NCBI GenBank assembly: GCA_964617335.1
Contig: CAZTXG010000001.1
Coordinates: forward strand, 1-64,000
DNA: 64,000 nt
Source of the DNA: UBA2658 sp964617335
Lineage (GTDB): Bacteria; Bacillota; Clostridia; Oscillospirales; Oscillospiraceae
Reading direction: 5' to 3'
The translations under genes were made by a program, and so were the position numbers. The notes under the pieces are model-generated. The model saw nothing but the letters and a program-made list of their open reading frames with translations. It had not been told where the DNA came from and did no database searches. Shown here piece after piece: positions 1 through 6,909 of this stretch; the stretch's first letter is position 1; each line of letters starts with the position of its first letter.

Positions 1-585
1 TGGGGTGCTAACTTTTTCGAGACCTTTTGCGATACTTTCATTTTACCGAAAACAGATTTAAGGCGAGTAACCCATTATGCAAGACAGCATGAATTGATGT
101 TTGCAGAGGTTGTGGCGAAGAAAAACAGCAAAGAAACAGGAAAAGAAATTACCTTGCTGACTAAAGAAATCGCTACTTTAAAACGCAGAGATGAGGAACT
201 GACCAAGCTATTCAAAAGGCTGTATGAGGACAATGTACTCGGTAAAATCCCCAATGAGGTGTTCCGAAAGTTAAGCGATGACTACCTAAAAGAGCAAAAA
301 GAAATCCAGTCCACCATTCCCATAAAGGAGAGTAAACTGGAAAGACTTAAGGATTCAGTTGCAAATGTCACTGCCTTCATCGAGGAAGCCAAGGAGATTA
401 CCGAAATTTATGAGCTAACGGCAACCATCCTCCACAGATTTATTAACAGGATTGTTGTAGGTGAACGTATCGAAAAATACTCAAGAACAGCACTGCAAGA
501 AATCCAAATCCATTATCGCTACATCGGACTGCTTGACGATGTCATTGAACAAACGGTCACAAGAGAGCAGCAAGAGGTTGCTTAG
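1..585 (+). CDS. Large serine recombinase, C-terminal fragment (5' end outside window)
   Basis: The frame is open from base 1 and ends at a stop at 583-585. The visible part is the C-terminal tail of a TndX/Tn4451-type large serine recombinase (DUF4368-like region): LRRVTHYARQ, then a long charged coiled coil and the closing INRIVVGER...IQIHYRY segment typical of this family. The resolvase catalytic domain and zinc region would lie upstream of the window. Family members excise and integrate conjugative or mobilisable elements, so this probably marks one end of such an element. The first ~19 codons (WGANFFETF...) do not look like the usual sequence before LRRVTHYAR, so the gene may be chimeric or misassembled there. 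Function of the fragment is inferred from family resemblance. Confidence 0.8.
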   Translation, partial: WGANFFETFCDTFILPKTDLRRVTHYARQHELMFAEVVAKKNSKETGKEITLLTKEIATLKRRDEELTKLFKRLYEDNVLGKIPNEVFRKLSDDYLKEQKEIQSTIPIKESKLERLKDSVANVTAFIEEAKEITEIYELTATILHRFINRIVVGERIEKYSRTALQEIQIHYRYIGLLDDVIEQTVTREQQEVA

Positions 586-620
586 AAACAGCAAAGGGCA
601 GACAGCGAAAACTCACTGCC

Positions 621-699
621 TGCCCAATACCGCACCGCTTAGCCGTAGTTTAGGAAAATGTCCCTATGGGACTACGGCTAAAGGGCAGTCCGTTTTTTT
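621..699 (+). terminator. Stem-loop terminator after the recombinase gene
   Basis: AGCCGTAGT (641-649) pairs with ACTACGGCT (671-679), and an outer TGCCC (621-625) pairs with GGGCA (683-687). A seven-T run at 693-699 follows. This is a Rho-independent terminator for the rightward recombinase gene; its T-run reaches into the stop of the convergent DHHW gene. Confidence 0.7.
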
Positions 700-1837
700 A
701 TTGACCCATTAAGAAAACATTATTATCTGTTCCGAAGTTATATAGGCTATAGCAGACCAAAACTTCGTCGATATTGTGTTCTTCGATATAATCTATAATG
801 GTGGAGTACATAAGCTTTGTCTTGTAATAACGAAGGTCCATGGCGTGAACTTCTGAATAGTTATCCTGAAGGAAGGGGATAAGACTGTCAAAATAACTGT
901 CACGCAGCACAAGAATGGAAGGAGCCTCGGTATTTTCGGTGCTTACCGTTATAAGGGGTGTGTTGCCCCCCATAAACATTGAGTATTTGTCCTTTTTATT
1001 AAGGAAATCCATGTTATACATAAGGGCAGGAACAGCCTCGTCTGAGGGGTAATTTAAAACCTCGGTGCCCTGTCGCTGGGGGATAAAAAACTCGATGCTA
1101 TCCGGATTAACCCAGCTCATGCCGGATTTTGAATAGACAGAACCATAAAACTCTTCGGTAATCGTCTCACGATTATAGTAGGATAGGGCAGGGGCTGTTT
1201 TTCCCATGGCATCCATAATGGCGGCATAGCCGTAATAGGCGCCAAGACTTGTCCAATGGTGGTCTGTGCGGTAGTAGATGTATTCATCCCCATGTGCCGA
1301 CATGGCGCTTATTAAATCAACATTAATGGCACTGCCGGAGCCTTCATAGCTGTAATCAATAATTTCTTTCTGGCTGTCGTTAGGAGCATTTTTCGGCAAA
1401 AGGTCAGAGCGAATTTCCGCAAAGCCGGGAACCAAGGCAAAATATACGGGCACATCAGCTTTTTCCGCAAGATTTCTTACAGCTGTGATATTTGTGTCCA
1501 GCTGTTTTAGGTCTGGCTTAGAATAGCCTTCCACCAAAACGTTATCATCACAAAGATATACACCCTTATTTTCTTTTTTGCCCAGAGATAACTCACTTCG
1601 GGCTTTCAAAGTTGTCCAGCTGTCACGAAATGGAAACTGGTCAGAGGAATAGCTTTCAAACTTACTGGTAAACTGACCTGAAAAGAGACTTTCCAGAGAA
1701 AATTTGGGAGCCTGAGTCAGCTCACGATTTTCCTGCTCTGAAAAAACCACATCAGGCAAGGCCAGATGAAGAACAAAAAACAGGAATATGAAAGCAAGAA
1801 ATATGCATATTTGAAGCCAAGAGGAAACTTTTTTCAT
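698..1837 (-). CDS. DHHW-family exported protein (AlgJ/AlgX-like, polymer O-acetylation partner)
   Basis: A 379-residue protein with one N-terminal hydrophobic segment (about residues 8-27), so membrane-anchored with an extracellular body. It carries the family signature DHHW at residues 192-195 in YRTDHHWTSLGA, and a late LVLRDSYFDSL segment that resembles the serine block of SGNH-type acyltransferases. In AlgJ/AlgX and related proteins this fold moves acetyl groups onto an extracellular polysaccharide, receiving them from an MBOAT membrane protein. The MBOAT gene is directly upstream with an 11-nt gap, so the two form one operon and one acylation machine. The acceptor polymer cannot be told from the sequence. 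Confidence 0.85.
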   Translation of the reverse strand: MKKVSSWLQICIFLAFIFLFFVLHLALPDVVFSEQENRELTQAPKFSLESLFSGQFTSKFESYSSDQFPFRDSWTTLKARSELSLGKKENKGVYLCDDNVLVEGYSKPDLKQLDTNITAVRNLAEKADVPVYFALVPGFAEIRSDLLPKNAPNDSQKEIIDYSYEGSGSAINVDLISAMSAHGDEYIYYRTDHHWTSLGAYYGYAAIMDAMGKTAPALSYYNRETITEEFYGSVYSKSGMSWVNPDSIEFFIPQRQGTEVLNYPSDEAVPALMYNMDFLNKKDKYSMFMGGNTPLITVSTENTEAPSILVLRDSYFDSLIPFLQDNYSEVHAMDLRYYKTKLMYSTIIDYIEEHNIDEVLVCYSLYNFGTDNNVFLMGQ

Positions 1838-1848
1838 ATATATACCCC

Positions 1849-3252
1849 TTAAAAACGGAAGTAAAGGAAGGGATTGTAAGTTGCGTCAACAAGGTAGGCT
1901 GTGGATATAACAAGACCTAAGACTATTAGCGCAGCCGAAGAAAAGGATTTTGCCTTTTCAGGAAGTTTGTTGTAAAGATTTCTGGAAAGGGGAGTGCAGG
2001 CTATGATGGATATTATAAACATCATAGCAAAAGAGGCCAAATTATAAATATCCTCAGGCCTGTACAGGCCGCCGCTGCCAAGGCCGAACATAGCCTTATA
2101 ATAGACAGCACATTGAGAAAGAGAGTTTAATTGGAAGATTACCCAGCCGCAGACAGCTACGAATAAGGTATAAATATGCCCAACAAAATCCGGAGCCTTG
2201 TCCAGCCGCTCAAGAAGCCAAAGCTTTTCTATAATAAGGAAGAGGGCATAGTAAAGTCCCCAGAGCATAAAGGTCCAGTTTGCTCCATGCCAGAAGCCGG
2301 TGAGAGCCCAGACTATGGCAATATTTAAAAGCTGGCGGTATTTTCCTTTGCGGTTTCCGCCAAGGGGAATATATACATAATCACGGAACCATGTGCCAAG
2401 GCTTATGTGCCAGCGCCGCCAGAATTCCGTAACGCTTTTTGAAATGTACGGGTAGTTGAAGTTTTTCAAAAACTCAAAGCCAATCATTCGGCCAAGACCT
2501 ATTGCCATATCGCTGTAGCCGGAAAAATCAAAATATATCTGTAGAGAAAAGGCGATAATTCCCATCCACGAGCCGGCAAGACTAAGTTCTGTTGCGGATA
2601 GGGCGGCATATTTATCCCATAAAACTCCAACGTTATTAGCTATAAGCACCTTTTTGGCAAGACCCACTGTGAAGCGGCGCACTCCGCTGGCAAACTGGTC
2701 GGGGGACTTAGAGCGAAAATCCAGCTGGGAGGCAATGTCTTTATACCTTACTATAGGCCCTGCGATAAGCTGGGGGAAGAGGGCAATATAGGTGCCGAAG
2801 CGTATAAAGCTTTTTTGAACATCGCCGTCATGACGGTATACATCTATGGTATACGACATATTCTGAAAGGTGTAGAAGGATATACCAATGGGCAGGGTAA
2901 TGCCCAAAGGCTTAATAAAATCTAAACCCGGAATCATAGAGAGGGTGTCTGCAAAAAGGTCAAAATACTTGTAGAACATGAGAAGGGCAAGGTTAACAAT
3001 TATGTTTATTACAAGTATGCGCTTTGCCAGAGGCTTGTTGTCATCCCGATATTTTCCCACAAATATGCCGGATATATAGTTTATAAGTATGGATATGAGC
3101 ATGAGCAGTATATAAACCGGCTCGCCCCATCCATAGAAAATCATATTTACAAAAAACAGCCATGGATTACGCCACTTCCATGGCACAAAATAGTAAACTG
3201 CCAATACAGTCGGCAGATAAAGAAACATAAATATTATGCTGGAAAATACCAT
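1849..3252 (-). CDS. MBOAT-family membrane O-acyltransferase (AlgI/DltB-like)
   Basis: 467 residues, with many membrane helices from the N-terminus (SSIIFMFLYLPTVLAVYYF) to the C-terminus. MBOAT hallmarks are present: EFWRRWHISLGTWF, DYVYIPLGGNRKG, and the catalytic-histidine region TGFWHGANWTFMLWG. In AlgI, DltB and PatA this protein passes an acyl group across the membrane to an extracytoplasmic partner. It is the first gene of a two-gene leftward operon whose second gene is the DHHW protein. No dltA, alginate or capsule genes are visible nearby, so the substrate remains unknown. Length is normal for the family. Confidence 0.92.
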   Translation of the reverse strand: MVFSSIIFMFLYLPTVLAVYYFVPWKWRNPWLFFVNMIFYGWGEPVYILLMLISILINYISGIFVGKYRDDNKPLAKRILVINIIVNLALLMFYKYFDLFADTLSMIPGLDFIKPLGITLPIGISFYTFQNMSYTIDVYRHDGDVQKSFIRFGTYIALFPQLIAGPIVRYKDIASQLDFRSKSPDQFASGVRRFTVGLAKKVLIANNVGVLWDKYAALSATELSLAGSWMGIIAFSLQIYFDFSGYSDMAIGLGRMIGFEFLKNFNYPYISKSVTEFWRRWHISLGTWFRDYVYIPLGGNRKGKYRQLLNIAIVWALTGFWHGANWTFMLWGLYYALFLIIEKLWLLERLDKAPDFVGHIYTLFVAVCGWVIFQLNSLSQCAVYYKAMFGLGSGGLYRPEDIYNLASFAMMFIISIIACTPLSRNLYNKLPEKAKSFSSAALIVLGLVISTAYLVDATYNPFLYFRF

Positions 3253-3378
3253 CTGGCGTTATCCTCCGTTAATCCCCATAGTAAAAGCATTGTACTAAAT
3301 TTCGACCTTAATTGCAAGAAGATTGTTGCTGCCCTTAGCTTAATAATTGACATATTGTCAGTAACTTAACACACTTTT

Positions 3379-4380
3379 TTATTTTTCATCAGGTTCAAAG
3401 TTCGCAAGGGGATTAGCAGCGGCGGCAATGCGCAGCTCGGCATTGTCTACATGGGTGTAAATCTGCGTTGTGTTAAGATGCTCATGACCTAAAACCTCCT
3501 GCAGGGTGCGCACATCAACGCCGTTTTGCAGCATCAAGGTTGCAGCCGTGTGACGAAGCTTATGGGAAGAGTAAAGGCTGGCGTCAAAGCCTGCTCGAAG
3601 AAAGCTTTTCTTGACCATACTGTGGACCATCTCACGGGAAATGCGGCTGCGGCGGTTGGAAACAAAAATCGCCTGCTCATGCTCAGGCACAAGGTTTTTG
3701 CGAATGAGCAGCCATGAATTCATAGCGTTTATTGTGGCATCATTTAGATAAACAATGCGCTCCTTATTTCCTTTTCCTGTGATACGAAGGTAATCGCCGC
3801 GGAAATCAGAAAGGTCCAGGGCCACTATTTCAGAAATACGCAGACCGCAATTTAGAAAGATGCAGATAATACAGTAATCACGCTCTTTGTTGCGCCCGTC
3901 TATGGAGTTTAAAAGCTTTTTGCTTTCTTCCACAGAGAGAAAGCGGGGGAGGGACTTCATTGCCTTGGGAGAGTCAAGATCGGCAATTGGGTTTTCGGGC
4001 AGCAGTCTGGCTTTTACCGTAAGATATTTAAAAAAACCGCGAATTGTGGCGATTTTTCTGGCACGGGTAGAGGCGGAAAGACCAAATTCCTTGTTGCGGC
4101 TGCGCTGGTTTACAACACGGTCACGGCTAAGAAAGGAAAGATAGTCGTATACCTCTTCAAGAGTGACGACGCTGACAAAGTCAAGGTCAATATCAAGGAT
4201 GGAAATTTCCTCAAAGGAGGTATCCTTGGGCACAAGACCCCGCCGAATTTTAAGGTAACGGAAAAATGTCCTTAAATCTAGAAAATACTCATCAACGGTT
4301 TTTTCAGAATGTCCTTTAATATTTTCGTGGTATGCAAGAAAATCCTTAAGGATTTTTGGAGATTGACTTCGGTAGTCCAT
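3379..4380 (-). CDS. Tyrosine recombinase, XerC/XerD family
   Basis: 333 residues from the ATG at 4380, chosen because AGAGGTG lies six bases upstream; the open frame runs 24 codons further but lacks such a site. An N-terminal SAM-like core-binding domain (about residues 5-135) is followed by the catalytic domain. Catalytic residues are visible: Arg in NCGLRISEI, Lys in TGKGNKER, His/Arg in SSHKLRHTAA, His in LGHEH, and Tyr in TTQIYTHVD. The family resolves chromosome dimers or acts on integrated elements. This is one of two Xer-like proteins in the window; the one at 28.4 kb sits in the classical xerD neighbourhood. This one is preceded by a ~160-nt leader and may serve another purpose. Confidence 0.9.
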   Translation of the reverse strand: MDYRSQSPKILKDFLAYHENIKGHSEKTVDEYFLDLRTFFRYLKIRRGLVPKDTSFEEISILDIDLDFVSVVTLEEVYDYLSFLSRDRVVNQRSRNKEFGLSASTRARKIATIRGFFKYLTVKARLLPENPIADLDSPKAMKSLPRFLSVEESKKLLNSIDGRNKERDYCIICIFLNCGLRISEIVALDLSDFRGDYLRITGKGNKERIVYLNDATINAMNSWLLIRKNLVPEHEQAIFVSNRRSRISREMVHSMVKKSFLRAGFDASLYSSHKLRHTAATLMLQNGVDVRTLQEVLGHEHLNTTQIYTHVDNAELRIAAAANPLANFEPDEK

Positions 4381-4544
4381 TTTAGCACCTCTTAGAAAAA
4401 TGATAAGCTTCAGACGAAACGACTGCCATAGACCTAAGACGACAAACGGCATTTTAAATCTGCAAAAAAACTTTCGTTTATATCCTCCGAAAACGTTTCA
4501 GCTCACAGTGGGAAAGACGTTGAGCCATCAGAGGAGATAAGAAC

Positions 4545-4573
4545 ATTATACCAAATCCACGGGGTGGAGTCTA
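4545..4573 (-). promoter_or_regulatory. Sigma-A-type promoter for the Xer-like gene, with long leader
   Basis: On the minus strand TAGACT (4568-4573) is followed after 17 bases by TATAAT (4545-4550). Transcription would start near 4538, leaving about 155 nt of leader before the start codon at 4380. The leader holds GGCTCA/TGAGC complementary segments and CGTTT/AAACG around a GGAGG sequence, ending in a T7 run. The fold was not computed. Confidence 0.5.
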
Positions 4574-4589
4574 TCGTATTATATCAAAT

Positions 4590-4621
4590 AAATTAAACAA
4601 AATAAATGTTTTGTTTAATTT
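4590..4621. repeat. Perfect 13-bp inverted repeat, A/T-rich
   Basis: AAATTAAACAAAA (4590-4602) and TTTTGTTTAATTT (4609-4621) are exact reverse complements around the loop TAAATG. It lies between the leftward Xer promoter and the rightward promoter at 4685. It could be an operator or a weak terminator; nothing in the sequence decides. Confidence 0.7.
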
Positions 4622-4684
4622 GAAAGAGGATATACTGATATATTAATCATTTAAAGGAAATTTTAAAATAAAGCTAAGCATCCA

Positions 4685-4713
4685 TTGACAAGACCGGCAT
4701 AAGACTATAAAAT
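4685..4713 (+). promoter_or_regulatory. Sigma-A promoter for the coiled-coil repeat gene
   Basis: TTGACA (4685-4690), a 17-base spacer, and TAAAAT (4708-4713). The -10 box covers the first in-frame ATG at 4712, so that ATG cannot be the start. This supports the ATG at 4742, which has a GGAGGG site. Confidence 0.75.
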
Positions 4714-4741
4714 GATAATCACGAAAATGGAGGGTTGCAGC

Positions 4742-5270
4742 ATGACAGATACCGAATTGTTACAGGCTATTGGAAAACTGATTGATGAAAAGCTTGATCA
4801 GAAGTTTGATGAGAAGCTGCAGCCAATATCAGCAGACATTGCTGATTTAAGAACTGATGTTTCTAATGACATTGCTGATTTAAGAGCTGACGTTTCTAAA
4901 GATATCTCTGATTTAAGAACTGACGTTTCTAAAGATATTGCTGATTTAANNNNNNNNNNNNNNNNNNNNNNNNNNNNNNNNNNNNNNNNNNNNNNNNNNN
5001 NNNNNNNNNNNNNNNNNNNNNNNNNNNNNNNNNNNNNNNNNNNNNNNNNGAGCTGACGTTTCTAAAGATATTGCTGATTTAAGAGCTGACGTTTCTAAAG
5101 ATATTGCTGATTTAAGAGCTGACGTTTCTAAAGATATCTCTGAAATTAAGAATGATATTTCGGATATTAAAGAGCAGCTGCATGATGTTAATGACGCGAT
5201 AGGACTTATTACAGACTGGATTGAAAAAGCCTCAGCCCTCAACAGAATCCCGTTTCTTGAAGCAAAATAA
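4742..5270 (+). CDS. Hendecad-repeat coiled-coil protein, interrupted by an assembly gap
   Basis: The start is the ATG at 4742 with GGAGGG seven bases upstream, and the stop is 5268-5270. After a short helical N-terminus come near-identical 11-residue repeats (ADVSKDIADLR), each encoded by a 33-bp unit, then a unique tail ending NRIPFLEAK. Eleven-residue periodicity with L/I/V spacing predicts a long right-handed or straight coiled coil. One hundred Ns occupy 4950-5049. The frames before and after the gap differ by one base, which shows that the N count is a placeholder. The gene has its own promoter and terminator. Similar short repeat proteins are common in gut Firmicutes, sometimes near mobile elements; the function is unknown. 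No signal peptide or membrane segment is visible. Confidence 0.75.
4841..5138 (+). repeat. 33-bp tandem repeat array (coding) spanning the gap
   Basis: Units begin at 4841, 4874, 4907 and 4940 before the Ns, and at 5073 and 5106 after them. Units vary at a few bases (GAACTGATG versus GAGCTGACG; AAT versus AAA). The partial unit before the gap (10 bases) and the partial unit after it (23 bases) add up to exactly one 33-base unit. Confidence 0.95.
4950..5049. other. Assembly gap of 100 N
   Basis: Exactly 100 Ns, the conventional length for a gap of unknown size, placed inside the repeat array. The true missing length should be a multiple of 33 bp, possibly zero. Confidence 0.98.
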
Positions 5271-5273
5271 TCT

Positions 5274-5302
5274 AAGCTCCTGCTGATAGCAGGAGCTTTT
5301 TT
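5274..5302 (+). terminator. Rho-independent terminator after the coiled-coil gene
   Basis: AAGCTCCTGCT (5274-5284) pairs perfectly with AGCAGGAGCTT (5288-5298) over a three-base loop, with a T-run through 5302. It begins four bases after the stop codon. Confidence 0.92.
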
Positions 5303-5330
5303 CAATAACTTGATAATTTTGACCATAACA

Positions 5331-5359
5331 TTGACAAGCTTAGCTTTAGGATATAAAAT
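5331..5359 (+). promoter_or_regulatory. Sigma-A promoter upstream of the 58-aa gene
   Basis: TTGACA (5331-5336), a 17-base spacer and TAAAAT (5354-5359). It resembles the promoter at 4685 (TTGACAAG...TATAAAAT). A second possible promoter lies closer to the gene: TTAACG, a 17-base spacer, then TATAAT near 5453-5458. From the first start the leader is about 170 nt, and I see no obvious fold in it. Confidence 0.6.
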
Positions 5360-5536
5360 ATTTTTAAAGATAGCTTTTAATTTTATATTTTACAAAAGAT
5401 AATTATTAATAGTCTTGCTGAATTTATGCTTAACGCTTGGTTATATTATATATATAATGCAGTATAGTTTGATCTGGTAACAGCTCAGACGGTGCGCATA
5501 ATTGTAAGTCAGTTTTCAAGATGAAAGGAGTACGTT

Positions 5537-5713
5537 GTGAATACTAATTATGACGCCAAAAACAAGGAAGCAATAGACAGCCCCGACAGAACAGTAATTA
5601 AAACCGGTGCTTCGACCTATACCTTCACTCAATCCTGGGTGGAAAATGAGGCTCTCAGGGATATATTGGTTGGACTTATAGCGGACGACTATAATGGCAT
5701 AAAAAACAACTAG
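5537..5713 (+). CDS. Small 58-residue hypothetical protein (possibly TnpW-like)
   Basis: A short gene starting with GTG at 5537, with AAAGGAG six bases upstream, and a TAG stop at 5711-5713. It encodes 58 residues with a core TVIKTGASTYTFTQSW followed by an amphipathic helix (LRDILVGLIADD). The K-x-G-x-(S/T)-T-Y beta-hairpin then helix pattern loosely resembles the TnpW family of small transposon-encoded proteins, but I cannot confirm that. The strong ribosome site, upstream promoters and downstream terminator make it a credible gene. It is soluble, with no signal peptide. Confidence 0.6.
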   Translation: MNTNYDAKNKEAIDSPDRTVIKTGASTYTFTQSWVENEALRDILVGLIADDYNGIKNN

Positions 5714-5741
5714 TTTTTTTACATTTGTTGTAAAAATACCA

Positions 5742-5784
5742 AAAAACAAGCATATCAGCCAGTTTTGGCGGTACGCTTGTTTTT
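5742..5784. terminator. Bidirectional terminator between the 58-aa gene and csaA
   Basis: AAAAACAAGC (5742-5751) pairs with GCTTGTTTTT (5775-5784), with a nested GCCA/TGGC. A-rich and T-rich flanks let it work for both converging genes. Confidence 0.8.
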
Positions 5785-5797
5785 GTTTTGCCAAAAA

Positions 5798-6127
5798 TCA
5801 GCTGAGTTTATCTCCGTTTTTCACCTTTCTCTCGGGCGCAATCAAAACAACACCCTGCTCGGAATATGTGCCAAGAACCAGAACCTCTGAAACAAAATCC
5901 GCAATCTGCCGGGGCGGGAAATTCACAACGGCCAAAACCTGCCTGCCGATTAATTCCTCCGGATTGTAGCAATCCGTAATTTGCGCACTGGACTTTTTTG
6001 TCCCGATTTCCGGACCGAGATCAAGCCAAAGCCGATAGGCCGGCTTGCGGGCCTTTTCAAAAACTTCTGCCTGCACGATTTCTCCGACACGGATGTCCAG
6101 CTTTAAAAAATCGTCAAATGTCGACAT
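5798..6127 (-). CDS. csaA: CsaA-family tRNA-binding-domain protein
   Basis: 109 residues, the full length of CsaA proteins, forming a single OB-fold tRNA-binding domain like the C-terminal domain of methionyl-tRNA synthetase. Diagnostic stretches are FLKLDIRVGEIVQAE at the N-terminus, KKSSAQITDCYNPEELIGRQ in the middle and AVVNFPPRQIADFVSEVLVLG near the end. CsaA acts as a homodimeric chaperone-like factor linked to protein export in Bacillus and binds tRNA in vitro. The gene is 27 bases downstream of the HTH-desulfoferrodoxin gene on the same strand and ends at a shared terminator, so co-transcription is likely. Confidence 0.92.
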   Translation of the reverse strand: MSTFDDFLKLDIRVGEIVQAEVFEKARKPAYRLWLDLGPEIGTKKSSAQITDCYNPEELIGRQVLAVVNFPPRQIADFVSEVLVLGTYSEQGVVLIAPERKVKNGDKLS

Positions 6128-6154
6128 TTTTACTTATCCTAACTCTGTAAATTT

Positions 6155-6739
6155 TTATATCAACTGATAAAAAAGCCCGTGGTTTGTACAGTGCCAAAAA
6201 AGCATACCACGGCCGATACGCGGCAGTCTTACCTGCAAATCCCATTCAGGGTACTGCTTTTTTATGAGCAGGCTGTCCCCAGTGAGTAAAGCCGCAAAAC
6301 TGATATAGTGATTTTTGCTCATTTCGTGGTCAGAGCTTATGAAATAATCATTATCAATTATTTCCACTGAGAGCCTCTCCCCTTCTTCCGTCTTCTTTGC
6401 TTCAAGGGGATTAAGCTTTTTTCCGCAGCAGAAAATTGTCGCTTCTCCTGCGGATGTAAGAAGGTTTCCGCAGGACTCACAAATATAGAATTTGGTTTTT
6501 TTCATATTGCCTCCAATAAGCTTATTGACGTCAAGCTCTCCGCTTAAAAGCTCCTCAAGGTTAACGCCAAATATATTTGATAATTCCGGAAGCAAAGAAA
6601 CATCCGGACAACCAAGGCCTCTCTCCCATTTAGAAACGGCCTTATCGCTGATATTCATAAGCTCTGCTAATTGCTTTTGTGTAAGATCTTTCTCTTTTCG
6701 CAATGAAAATATCAGTCTGCCTATTTTTTCGTTATCCAT
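6155..6739 (-). CDS. HTH (XRE) regulator fused to a desulfoferrodoxin-like domain
   Basis: 194 residues. Residues 5-60 form a Cro/C1 helix-turn-helix (LTQKQLAELMNISDKAVSKW). From residue 84 the protein resembles desulfoferrodoxin. A rubredoxin-like centre I has Cys87, Cys90, Cys104 and Cys105 (CESC...CC). A superoxide-reductase-like domain keeps His138 and His144 (DHEMSKNHYI) and Cys184/His187 (CTNHG). The earlier His of centre II, normally in a KHVP-like strand, appears replaced around RLSVEI (122-127), so enzymatic activity may be lost. I infer an iron-containing redox or superoxide sensor driving transcription. The start ATG at 6739 has CAGGAGG nearby. Targets are unknown; csaA directly downstream is probably co-transcribed. 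Confidence 0.85.
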   Translation of the reverse strand: MDNEKIGRLIFSLRKEKDLTQKQLAELMNISDKAVSKWERGLGCPDVSLLPELSNIFGVNLEELLSGELDVNKLIGGNMKKTKFYICESCGNLLTSAGEATIFCCGKKLNPLEAKKTEEGERLSVEIIDNDYFISSDHEMSKNHYISFAALLTGDSLLIKKQYPEWDLQVRLPRIGRGMLFWHCTNHGLFYQLI

Positions 6740-6830
6740 ATGTTTTCACCTCCTGAAAAAGCTTATAGGAAACAGCCTGAAAAAACAATAAACTCTCCGT
6801 TTACTTTAAGGCTTTGCAAATCAAAACCTT

Positions 6831-6870
6831 AAAAATAAGCGTACCATTATTAAATGGCACGCTTATTTTT
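6831..6870. terminator. Strong stem-loop terminator downstream of ppdK
   Basis: AAAAATAAGCGTACCAT (6831-6847) pairs with ATGGCACGCTTATTTTT (6854-6870) with a single mismatch. It terminates leftward ppdK transcription before the regulator gene, which therefore has its own promoter. Confidence 0.9.
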
Positions 6871-6909
6871 CTTTGGGATATTAAAGCAAGCACTTATGCG
6901 CTGTTTTAA

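Noticed and set aside
4499..4540. Hammerhead-ribozyme-like CTGATG...TGAAAC pattern on the minus strand
   Set aside because: The A after CUGAUG and the G before GAA at the stem II base are missing, and no cleavage-site stem could be found.
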